NCBI RefSeq assembly: GCF_003286085.1
Contig: NW_020825322.1
Coordinates: 806,001 to 870,000 of the forward strand
Reading direction: 5' to 3'
Origin: Drosophila persimilis
Lineage: Eukaryota; Arthropoda; Insecta; Diptera; Drosophilidae
Length of the DNA: 64,000 nucleotides
Shown here: positions 24,816 to 34,625 of the stretch, piece by piece
Layout of the letters: every line of letters begins with the position of its first letter
Position numbering within the stretch: the first letter of the stretch is position 1
The notes under the pieces: model-generated
What the model was told of the DNA's origin: nothing
The model's database searches: none
What the model saw: the letters and a program-made list of their open reading frames with translations, nothing else
Made by a program: the position numbers and the translations under genes

Positions 24816-27600
24816 GAATTTACGAGTACGGGTAGTTTCGAACGAAGGCGAAGTCCAACAAAGAATACAATTATATACCAACTGAAGCTAAACTAAACGG
24901 TCTCCTACAAACGGTTTTCAATATTTCTCCAATAATACACTCAGAATCAGACTCAGAATCAGAATCGGAATCAGACTCAGATGATGATTGATCTTAACAA
25001 TACAATACAAATACAAATACAAATACAAATACAAATACAATACATTACAATACGAGGGTAAATGAAGCCTCTCGCCTCAAACGTACCTTGCTATCTATGT
25101 ATCTATGTATCTCTCTTGCTCTCCTCCGCTATTATCGCTCCAATTACCAATTACGTAGTACCTATCCCAGTACCAGCCATGGTTTTTTATTGGCATCTCT
25201 TCTGCCTCTGGTTTCCCACTCTCAGCGCGAAATATAGTACTTACATACATACAAACATACATATAGTATACTCGTAATCAAATCAAATGAATGTTGTAGA
25301 CCAAAGGTAAATCTCTAGACCCCAATATTAGACCATGAAATTTACTCATTCACAAGCAAGACTAACCGTAAAAAAACCCGACGTAAATGTCCCCGGACCG
25401 AGAGCCCTTGAACCGTGAACGAGCTCCCGTAACGTAACGGAGATGGTAGAGGGCGATCGAAGGCAAAAGCAAACTTATCGTCTTTTATATGTGTCTCTGT
25501 GTACCTTTTAGCCGTGTTTGTGTGTCTAGTTGCAGCTTCCTTTTTCCACATGATGCAGGAACATATAGCGTTATACAACATATATACATATATATATACA
25601 TATATACCCCCGTATACCGTATACGGTACATACATATAAACGTACTTACAATACAATATATAGTATCTGTGTGTATAGATTAGTGCTCGAACCCCATTCC
25701 ATGTACCTAACACAGCGCAAGCGTATTTTTGTAGACAATAGGTCGATAGATCTGGGTTTCTCTTATCGGCGCCAGTGTTGAGCAGCGTAAAGCAGTGTTG
25801 GAAATGAACGCAATGAAAAACGAGAGAAACTCCAACAGAAACAGTACCAGAAAACGGAACCGAAAGCAAATGCATAGTTAAGAAGTCTTTTCGTTTCTTT
25901 GAAAGGGTAATATACCAAAAAATACAAAAAAAAAAAATACCCAACACACACTCTTATCGATAGGATTATGTGCGTGTAAGTAGTGATTTTTTGTTGTTTA
26001 CCGTTAGCTAGTAGCTAGTAGTGTTGGCTAATTGTGCGAGCCTGGCGAGCGCATAGGGCCACGAGGTCGAGAGAGAGTCGAGAGTTCGAGGATTAAGAAA
26101 AAACAAAGGTTAAGATTGAAAACGCAATGAAAACACCAAAGACACCAAAAGCAAATACAACTGAATAATGAATAATGAATAGAGATCTATATATATTAAT
26201 ATACCTATGTATATGGAGATGTTAAAGGATGATAGTATTTAGGAGAGCATGTTAAGGATGGTTCAGAACGGACGACCGGACGAATGGGCCAAAGTGAAAC
26301 GAAGCTATAAATTCTATATGTATACAAAAGTACATGTTACATTTTTACATACATACATACATCAGAATACCAACACCATTACATTGCACATAGATATACC
26401 CATACCATAATTCTAGCGAGAGTCGACACAAACATTGGCAAAATACCACAAATACAGAGAGTTATATTTACATTGCAAGGGAATACTACAATATAATAAT
26501 AATACAACCAAACCCCGACAAAAAATCAAAAACCAAACAAAAAACCAAATCTTTAACGACATAACATACTAAAGTAAAACTTAAACTTAAACTTAAACTT
26601 AAACTTATATTGATATCGATATCGATGTGTTGCTTAACGAAATGCAAACCTTAAAGAATTTATGTAATTGTTTAACTCTAACAAATCGTACAATATCAAG
26701 TAGAAAGCATGCATTCGTATATCAGAATATACTATATACATAGTACATACATTCACATATACATACATATATGTCTGTGCATGGGGGTGAGCGGATGTTT
26801 CAGAAGTCCATGGCATGCCGAAGCTTCCGATACACTTGCAAAGTCCAGCTATTCCGCTAAATGATCTCAAATTTAATTTTTTCTCGTATGGGAAAGAGGA
26901 CGGAAACGGGAACGTCCACGAAATGCATATGTTTCCCGTTGAAATTCTGATACTTGGTTTCCATCATCGTAATTTGAATTGACATCTCTCTTACCAGGAG
27001 ACAGGAGACGCAGTGCGTGCGGGCGTTTAAACTAAGTGAAAGCAAAGCCACGTAGAATTGACTAAGATGTTAGCCAGCCCTAGAGGAACCGGCGGTACAA
27101 GAGAGTGAAGGAGAACTTCTGGAGAACGACTTGTTGCCGGAAAGGAGCTTAAGGTTGTGTCTGGTTCTACTACTTGGAAGAGTACCTTTTTCCACCAGAC
27201 CTAAGCTTGGTCCTGGTCCATAATTTTCCTCTTTCTCCATTTCGGGGAACTCTATATCAAATATATAATAGATATATAAGCATAAGTACATACATACATA
27301 CACAAATACTCGTATGGATGAGGATGGCTCAGAACTTTCGCCTTGACTTGTGCATGTGTGCAATTGGATTTCTTTGGTTCCTAGACGCGTTCCGATTTGG
27401 CCAGAACCTGCAGCTGGATGTCTTATATCTAAATATATATTATACAAATACATATGCATATGCCGTATACATACATGAACACATATGTATAACACATACA
27501 TACATATATGTACAATATGAGTAATTATAAATGTAATTAATAAACGGAGAGACGAACCGGAAATAAACGCAACGGGAGATGACATTTTTTGTGCTTAAAT
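24816..27600 (+). other. Probable long 3' UTR of the RASD-like gene
   Basis: AT-rich and without coding potential. It carries short tandem repeats: ACAAAT units at about 25008-25040, TTAAAC units at about 26577-26605 and TATCGA units at about 26610-26625. It ends at a pair of AATAAA signals at 27539-27544 and 27562-27567. The GTPase stop codon is at 24813-24815, so the 3' UTR would be about 2.7 kb, long but normal for a neural fly gene. No cDNA support is available here. Confidence 0.55.
27539..27567 (+). terminator. Paired AATAAA polyadenylation signals
   Basis: AATAAA occurs twice, at 27539-27544 and 27562-27567, at the end of the AT-rich stretch following the RASD-like coding region. They are the most likely 3' end of that transcript. 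Confidence 0.5.
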
Positions 27601-30600
27601 TATCTCATTTCCATTGTACCGTTTCTTGGGCTTGAAGCTTGCCGGGAAAACTGTTTTAGCTTTTCATTTTCCCGCCTTCCGACTGAGCTTTGAGCTTTAA
27701 GCTGGCCCCGACCGTTAGCCAAGCATTTGAAGCAGATGCAGGCAAGCTTTTGGCTTTGCTGCCTTCGAGGCTGTGGGTGTGGCAAATCGGTAAGAATAAT
27801 CGATAGTGTCTGCCCAAACATAACGGTAAGCCAGCCATTAGCGTGAGTGTGCGTATGTGGGTGTGTGCATGAATGTGTATGCGATAGCAGCAACAACAGA
27901 CTGGAGTACAAGGCCAAACAAATGAGCGGAAAACGTGCAGGAGGACGGACGCCCGACCTGAAGGTTAAGCAAATTTCTGTCCAGCCAGGAGGACCTCTGG
28001 CAATACCCTACAATCCTTGACTCCTAAAAGTCCTGAAGAGGTCCAAGATGTATAAATGACTGATAAACGGAGAGAATGGAACGAAAGGATTCAACTTCAC
28101 ACTCGTTTCGAATTTAACGGTTTCAGATGCATGAAAATCGAATATGATGGATACCCATTATCCCATATGGAATGGAATTATTGTATTGCTTGCCCATTCC
28201 CTCTACCAGAGAGTGAGCGCGAAAAAAACTGCACTTTTCGGTTCAAACAGTAAAAGAAACAAAAAATACGTGTTGAATGAGTGCTCTAATAGTCATCCAT
28301 AGCCGATTCGATCTCGAAATCATCTGGATCTCAGCGATTATAGAACAAAGTGAAACCAAATGTAGTGTGCAAACTTTTGTGACATAAAACGAGATCAATC
28401 AGAGTGTTAATCTTCAGATTTGTGCATAATGGACCTCTTTTTCGATGCCTCACTTTAGCGAAGTCAGAAAACTCAGACCTCCCCCGACCCCTGAACGCAA
28501 TCCTTATATATGTACGTATCCCGGAACTGGAAAACACATGAAATATTGTGAGAATACACATTTCAAGTCGGTATGTATAGCCTCTAAGATATGTAAGCAC
28601 ATATGCCAATCCATTCCATAGTCCAATCCATTCCGTTTCTGCTTCTCTCGTAGATTTATGTGGCAGCCGTTGGAGGAGATCAGATTATCATTCCCAGCAT
28701 TCCCTCTTTTATTGTGCACAAAGTCAATTGTAGATGTTTAGTAGATGTTAAGATCTCTATGACCCCCATGACTTGTGATCAGTTCAGTTCCGTTACAAAT
28801 GTATTAGGAAAACAGTCGAATGGTTGTCCTGTGATACCAGAATGCCACCTGCATATGAAGATCTATTCGAAGAAAGATCTATCCAATACGCATCGACGTT
28901 AAAAGTCGAATGTATTTGCGCAGCTCGAAAAATTCTGAAGCTGATATTATTTTTGAAGCAGAAGAAGGGTCGCATTGGGAAGACAATGAAGGCATTGAAA
29001 CAAAGGACTCTGAGACGAAAGTCAGCGAGATTATATTCTGATATCATCTGTTGCAATTAATTGTATAAAATTAAACCTACCACATACAAATGACGCTAGT
29101 GTGTTTATTATTATGTATTTTATGGAGCGCAGGGCATTGGGAGCTATTTTCCACACTCTGATCGAAATGATCTTGATGAAAAGAGTGCGAGGTTTGTTCT
29201 TGGGAGAAAAGCGAAAGGATATTTGCATTAGTATCCTGCACCTGCAGCAGCATCCATCAGTACATGTACCCCTGATTTTTGCACGTAGCTCAACTGTTTG
29301 CCGCACGAAAAAGAAAGCAAGGCCAAAGAGGACAATGTCTTTTCATATCAAAACAGACGCAGGCGCAGATCGGGTCACGTTGCGTATGAACCGCATACTG
29401 TACGGCGTATACATGTACGTACGTACACGTGCCTCCATCCATCCGTGCCCGTGCCTGTGCCCCTGCATCTGTGCATCTGGATGTGTGTGTGTACGAGTGC
29501 TACGGGTCTGTGTGTGTGTGTGTGTGCGAATCGTAGTACTACTTTCTCGTACACGTCAAATACTACGGCATCGGCATCGACTGCTGTGACCTGCCATGTG
29601 CCCCATGGCTGTGGCTGTGGCTGTGGCTGTGCCGGCGCCGGGTTCCCTTTCAATGTTGGCTGGTGGGTCGATTGGTGGCTCCGTCGCTGGGTCGCCGGCA
29701 GTTGACAGCACAGCTGCCTGTCTGCCTGTCCTGGCTGCTGCCACAGTGCCACACGGGCATTTCAACGTGCAACGCTGGCGCGCCACAAACAGAAACCGAA
29801 ACAGACGTCAAAAACACGGGCCGACGCCACATCTCAAATAAAATGCAGTCGCATAATCCATGGAAAGTTCCGCGTATTTGGCCGCTTGGCGCGGACGGAA
29901 ATGAAAGTGGAAATTAAAATGAAAATGAAAATGGATATGGAAAAAGACATAAAGACGAGCAAAGCTCTAAGAAATTTCTGCGCGGTTGGTTACGTTGAGC
30001 ATCCAAAACGGAAATCGGCTTGGACGGGATATTGGTTCATATTGTAAATATGTACATATGTACATGTGTATGTAAATATGTATGTGAGTGTGTGTATCCA
30101 CAACAGTCGTACGTGCACAACACGTGAGTGACCTTGAGCCAGCCCCCCCTTGCATACAGCAGACCCAGGGGGTGGCCCAGACCTTGAACATACGCGTGCC
30201 TACGGGGGTTCTAGAAGGAGGCCTGCCTTTTACCAAGGATTATCAGGAGCATACAGCCATCCCCATTACCCTTCCCCTTGCCCCTAACATGACGTGATCA
30301 GGGCCCGTTGACCCACTCCGACTTCGACTTTGACTTTGACTCGTTTGCGAATGATTTTCGAGCAAAGTTCAGCGAAATTCAAGATCATTGCCATCTCACG
30401 CCAGACGGCGTTACAGAAAGCGACCAACCACATGGCAGGCCAAAGATTTCGAGTACGGTCCAAGCTGAGTCTGAAGATAAGCAGCGGCGAGAGCAGAGCA
30501 GAACCATCTCTCAGTTCCGGTGATAGCGCGGGCCCGAGTTGCACGATAAGTACCAGGAATTGCAGAACAGACCAGACCACATTCGGAACCAAGACCCGAG

Positions 30601-30875
30601 ACCCGAGATCCGAGACCCCCGTACTAGTATGGTCATTCCCATTCCCTGACCAATGTGGGCGAGTTCCGTGCGATAAGAAAATCACAAGCTGTTTCTTCTT
30701 TGCTCTTTTGTATTGAATAGTTTTCTGATTGTTTCCATTTTCTTTCTCATTTGTTTCATTTGCTTTGCGGGCAATCAGTGGAGCCATTCGGAGAATAGGG
30801 TTTATCAGGCATATCCTAATGTGTGCGGTGGCATGCTGCATGGGTGTGTGCATGACGCGCCACTCAGCCGCGCAG
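27601..30875. other. Intergenic stretch, one coding-like degenerate patch
   Basis: No intact gene is supported. A patch at about 28660-29060 has coding-like text in all three plus-strand frames, each broken by stops (see the pseudogene entry). The remainder has TG/AC repeats near 29480-29530, TGGCTG repeats near 29608-29630 and GAAAATGAAAAT-type repeats near 29910-29935. Confidence 0.45.
28654..29059 (+). pseudogene. Possible degenerate coding remnant, identity unknown
   Basis: Protein-like stretches occur successively in three plus-strand frames. One runs about 28660-28902. A second begins at ATG 28842 (starting MPPAYEDLFEERS) and becomes very basic before its stop at 29060. A third is an acidic stretch ending near 29038 (containing EADIIFEAEEG). 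Frame changes without recognisable splice sites suggest a decayed gene or mobile element. No catalytic motif is recognisable, so the family is not named; chance open frames remain possible. Confidence 0.2.
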
Positions 30876-30879
30876 TGCC

Positions 30880-30942
30880 TTAAAAGGCGGCTACCAAATG
30901 GACAACACTCAGTCGCACTTAGTCGTCGCCTTCGCTCGGTCG
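30880..30942 (+). promoter_or_regulatory. Core promoter with TATA-like box, Inr and DPE
   Basis: TTAAAAG begins at 30880. An initiator TCAGTC at 30909-30914 fits the fly consensus TCAKTY, placing +1 at A30911, exactly 31 bases below the TATA-like box. GGTCG at 30938-30942 fits the downstream promoter element RGWYV at +28 to +32. Three correctly spaced elements make this a convincing plus-strand promoter, but no obvious full-length ORF follows within 1 kb. Confidence 0.65.
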
Positions 30943-31018
30943 CCCCGACAAACAAATTCAACATATATCAAATCAACAAACACTGTTTAAGCTGTTGCTA
31001 TTATAATGAATTATTGTT

Positions 31019-31039
31019 AGTTTTTTTTTTTTTTTTTTT
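31019..31039. repeat. Poly-T run
   Basis: A run of about 19 T bases 110 bases downstream of the promoter at 30880-30942. Confidence 0.9.
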
Positions 31040-31102
31040 GAGTGACAAAGTTCTGTGAATTCCCGCCACAAAAGAGAAACAAATTGTATGTGAGTCTCTC
31101 AC

Positions 31103-31150
31103 ATGGCTGGTCTAGCTGACTTGTTTCTAATACTGCTAGCTGCCTTGTGA
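31103..31150 (+). CDS. Micro-ORF encoding a signal-peptide-like 15-mer
   Basis: The ATG lies 192 bases downstream of the predicted start at 30911 and is followed by 14 mostly hydrophobic codons (MAGLADLFLILLAAL), then TGA. The text resembles the start of a secreted protein. The reading frame may continue only if a splice donor removes the stop, or this may be a decayed gene. An earlier tiny ORF lies near 31005. Very uncertain. Confidence 0.15.
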   Translation: MAGLADLFLILLAAL

Positions 31151-31290
31151 AGGGCTTACGTGTTTTTGTAGCCCAACGTAAAGCCGAAAATCGTAAAATA
31201 TTTCAACAGATGTTCAAAACATCATTAAACACAATTTCTCACATTTAAAAATTGAATTGTGCGCGCCTTCCGATACAACAACCCAAATAG

Positions 31291-31488
31291 ATGCCGCCAC
31301 CAATCGATGTCGATAACAACTGCAGCAAATTTTCAGTGAGCGACCTCTGGCCCGGGCAGATGGCGTCAGTGTGCGCGATTATTTTTCCCTTGACACTGCT
31401 TTTTATGGACGACACGACCAACTTTAATTGCAAAATTCGCAATATATATGTATATGTTTTTGCAAGTACTCTGTGCAGCGATAATTAA
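31291..31488 (+). CDS. Short ORF, 65 residues, unknown
   Basis: ATG-initiated open frame in a locally GC-richer island between AT-rich flanks. The product starts MPPPIDVDNN and has a hydrophobic segment near residues 28-40. It lies 380 bases below the promoter at 30880-30942 on the same strand and could be its product, but upstream ATGs intervene. The opposite strand is also open here (31245-31442). Neither is recognised; low confidence. Confidence 0.15.
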   Translation: MPPPIDVDNNCSKFSVSDLWPGQMASVCAIIFPLTLLFMDDTTNFNCKIRNIYVYVFASTLCSDN

Positions 31489-32410
31489 AATCAAACGTCA
31501 TTATTTTCGATCTAACGAAGTGAAACAAAAGAAACAGAATGTTTATTTTCTCAAAAATCGTAAATCGTAATCGTAATCAACAGAACTTGATGATATATAA
31601 AAAAAAAAATGCATTAAAATAGTCGTCAGTCAAAAAAACTATCACCTTAAAATATACATATATCACCATATATATCTATGTTGCACCCCAGCAAGAACAA
31701 AAAAATTATGCAAACATATTCCAACGAGAACCGAACACCGCTGTGGACACCCTCCTTTACGGCGTTTTATATAATTTTCAGTAAATGTATTTTGACGACG
31801 GAATTGAGTTGAAGTTATATGTTGTATATCATCAACCTATGAAATATAATTTTTAAAGTTATATTAAAGAACATAGGGCTTAGAAACTTCCATATGAAAT
31901 TTTTCAATTTCCGCTCTTTCAAATGGCATTAGATTGCGTTTATATCCTTGTCAAACATTTACATTCAAACATAGGCGCGGAGCCAATTATCCAGTCGCTA
32001 GTATCGGCTGGACTTGTTCTCGTTTTCGTGGAGCAATGTCCTTTTTCAGCGCAGGAATGTCCCTACATTCCATACTAACTTACGTTTTATGACTTGACCA
32101 TTTTGTTCAAACCTGACTTTAAGCTCAGTCAGTCTCAATTTGTAGAAAATCTATTCATCAATCGAATAGAAGTATATGTTTTTGGGGCTGAGGGTCTTAC
32201 CTAGGTAGTAATAAACAAATCGAATATCAAAATCGAGGAATATGATGATGATTAATGTCTAAAATTGGCGACCAGTGGGTATTAAAATACACTCAATGAA
32301 AACTAAGAATCTTGAAGAATTTTAGCGCAGTTCAGGTCTATTAGTCTTATTTTCCGCGATTTGACTCAAGTTGATATCATTTTTAAAAAGGCAATATTCG
32401 TTTTTTTATC

Positions 32411-32783
32411 GGCATATTTACGGTATATTTTGAATATGAGACGGTATATTGTGCTCATAGTTCAACGAAAAAATGAGTCGTTATCTTGAATGGGCTATAG
32501 AAAGGGGTATGGACAACAGGCAAAAAGCTCACTTCACAATATACCTTGAAAAAGCCGGATTCGTCTCAAGGTAAAATAGCCAAAAGGGGTGGATTTTGCT
32601 TTGCATGCTTTTCTGGGCCATTTTGCACTCGTTTTCCTGGCATTATGTAGCAAATTTGTAGTCAATAACTACACAACACACCTTGTTCTCTTGATCGATA
32701 ACTCAGCGGTCGAATGCTGCGTGACCGTTTACGGTATTTTGAAAAGGTCAATATTGAGCCGACGGTATATCGGTATATTTTGG
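32411..32783. promoter_or_regulatory. GTATATTT-motif array with DRE-like site upstream of the 33-kb gene
   Basis: CGGTATATTT-type words, matching Drosophila core promoter motif 6 (KTYRGTATWTTT), occur at about 32421, 32441, 32731, 32762 and 32771. A DRE-like GATCGATA lies at about 32693-32700. Such combinations mark TATA-less housekeeping promoters in flies and fit initiation of the small gene starting at 33038. Confidence 0.45.
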
Positions 32784-33037
32784 TATACAATTTCATCAAT
32801 TCATCAGTTTCCACAGGTATATTTAAGAGCAAAGGGTTTAGAAACTTCCCTACGCAGGTTTTTTTTTTAGTTTTCGCTCTCTCAAATCCTGGTTGCTCAT
32901 ACACCTTCCAACAATTTCATAATTGGGAGTTTTTGGCTCTCTCGCTCTCTTCAAATCGGTAAGGCTCTCTTTTTCGCTCTCTTTGAATCGGGTATGAATC
33001 GGTAGCAACTATGAGTCCCATTCGTTACTTTTAAATT

Positions 33038-33549
33038 ATGTACTTTAATTACTGTGATTGGATCGACATAGGTCGATCAAGATATCGTGAACTGCATTTC
33101 CCAATCATTGAAAAGGTAAACCCACCTGGAAATCTACGTGAAAGCTGGAGACATTCGGTATTGATAAGTTATGTATTTGATATGTGGTTTGCATATCATA
33201 TATTCATAAAAACTTTTTTCAGGTGGTTGGGTTCCCCTTTCTCCAGATTCAAATATATCGTACACTAACGGGAACGGTTTTGGTAACTGAAACGGTTATG
33301 AAACTTGACAACATGTTCTTACTTGACCATTCCATGCATAAAAGTTGTGGCAACATTAACATGTATGAGACTCATGTTCCGCGACATGTGCAAGATTCCG
33401 CATACCCTAGGGAAAAGGATATTATAGAATTGCGGAATTGTTTGTCATCCCAGGCTTCAATTAATGCAGAAACTACTCTGTCTCTGTTTAAGAGATATTT
33501 CAACGATACTTTGAAGGTATTGGTCTTCTTACAGAGACCAAAACTTTAA
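33038..33549 (+). CDS. Small two-exon gene, 134-residue protein of unknown function
   Basis: Exon 1 (33038-33115, ATG) and exon 2 (33223-33549) are joined by a 107-bp intron with GTAAAC donor and TTTTTTCAG acceptor, both in phase 0. That precise fit is the main evidence. The predicted protein starts MYFNYCDWID. It has alternating hydrophobic residues (FPFLQIQIY, GTVLVTETV, NMFLLDHS), suggesting a beta-rich fold, perhaps OB- or Sm-like, then a helical-looking C-terminal third. No signal peptide is seen. AATAAA at 33796-33801 could end the transcript. Upstream are motif-6 and DRE-like elements, suggesting ubiquitous expression. I cannot identify the family. The start context is weak, so an upstream exon is possible, and a decayed duplicate is an alternative. 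Confidence 0.5.
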
Positions 33550-34159
33550 ATCGGAATATACAAGAACATAATCAAATGCATAAACACGTCTTAAACATAT
33601 CAATTTGAGAAAATTTCTTTATTGATTACGTTTTAAAAACGGTATCCTTATATAAAATTAACGAAATAGGGTATACAAATGGCCATACTCGGTTGACAAT
33701 CAACAAGTCTTCAAATACCAGCAACATTGACGTGACAACATTGCGACTGTTTTTTCGTTGAATTCTTTCTTTAAACTATGTTTTTGTCAAAATACAATAA
33801 ATGGGAGTACTTAGAGGTAAATAATCTTGAACCAAATTTATTCATCAATGGCATAAAATTATGTAGGCAGAGCTATGAGTTTTAGTTAGTCATCATTATT
33901 TTACGAAATATCAAATTAGAGCAATTGGAACGTTAACTCTCTTACATTTCATCGGTTTGATGTTTTTCACTAAAACCTTTTTCTAGGCAAAAAAAAATAA
34001 AAGCAAGTATTTAAAATTAACATGTGCTGTAGAAAATTGATTCATTAATCGTATAAAATTATGTGGGCAGGGCTGAGAGATTTATCTAGCTAGTGATATT
34101 CGACGGAGTATGAAAAACGAGGAATATTTATAATAGAGCTGGAATTCGTCAGTATCTTA

Positions 34160-34231
34160 ACGGTATATTTTTAAAATGAGACGGTATATTTTGCTATATT
34201 TCTGAAGGTCGGACGGTATATTTTATCGATA
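34160..34231 (+). promoter_or_regulatory. Housekeeping-type promoter: three motif-6 copies and a DRE
   Basis: CGGTATATTT words at about 34161, 34182 and 34213 are followed directly by a perfect DRE palindrome TATCGATA at 34224-34231. This is the classic fly housekeeping promoter combination. The sequence just downstream changes to UTR-like, GC-richer text ending in a splice donor, so the promoter probably reads rightwards, towards ewg. Confidence 0.55.
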
Positions 34232-34239
34232 ATTCCGGT

Positions 34240-34625
34240 CCAACATATTTCCGACAAAGAAAATGCTGAAAATTGATAACCACGCAAGCTGGGGCGCAAC
34301 AACAATAAATCGCAAGTGGCAAGTGGCATGTGGCAAGCGTAGCAGTGCGCAAATGTAAAATGCAGCGAATATTCGCATGTGCAGTGTGATAATAAATAAA
34401 CGCAGGGTCCAAAAAACGCGAGCGACGACGCAGGGGCAAAGCAAACACAACAACGTCGCAGCAGCGGCAGTAGCAGCGTTTTGGCGGCGGCGGCGCGTGT
34501 GTATTTCTATGTATAGATGTGTGCGTGTTTGTACGAGAGTAACTGTTCCAACAGGAGAACACCGTTAAGCAGCAGTCCCAGTGGCCAGGAAGGAGGCAAC
34601 ATCCTCATCTATTAGACACACGCAG
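34240..34625 (+). other. Candidate non-coding first exon (5' UTR), possibly of ewg
   Basis: GC-richer text directly below the DRE promoter ends in CACGCAG followed by a GTGCGT donor at 34626. It has no long ORF. The next plus-strand coding exon is that of ewg at 41103, so this may be a distal ewg leader exon spliced over about 6.5 kb. A second possible donor (CGCA/GTAAGC) lies near 34853. Needs transcript data. Confidence 0.35.

Larger units (their letters stand above)
31830..34225. repeat. Diverged duplicated blocks around the 33-kb gene
   Basis: Three block types recur. Block A (text like GGGYTTAGAAACTTCC followed by CGCTCTYTCAAAT) is at 31864-31924 and 32823-32888. Block B (ATTCATCAATCG, then a GGGCWGRGCT-type segment, then CGAGGAATAT) is at about 32148-32245, 33838-33935 and 34036-34135. 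Block C (paired CGGTATATTT words) is at about 32411-32451, 32731-32783 and 34160-34223. Identity is partial, with many substitutions and indels. They look like old local duplications of promoter-containing DNA, or remnants of a non-autonomous mobile element. Confidence 0.5.

Noticed and set aside
25560-25660. TATACATATA-rich palindromic stretch as an origin or element terminus
   Set aside because: Low-complexity AT repeats are common in this UTR, and no target-site duplication or terminal inverted repeat was found.
25342-25947. 201-codon minus-strand frame with Tyr/Ile/Val-rich text
   Set aside because: It lies in the AT-rich probable 3' UTR of the GTPase gene and is driven by TATATACATA repeats; no domain, promoter or splice signal.
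30284-30964. 226-codon open frame on the minus strand
   Set aside because: It starts inside the plus-strand core promoter region, has no recognisable domain, and reads through simple Val/Lys and Leu repeats with no splice or promoter support. Long frames also arise by chance.
33530-33549. Second, 18-bp intron near the end of the 33-kb gene
   Set aside because: A GTATTG...TTACAG pair is visible, but 18 bases is far too short for a fly intron; the frame is open without it.
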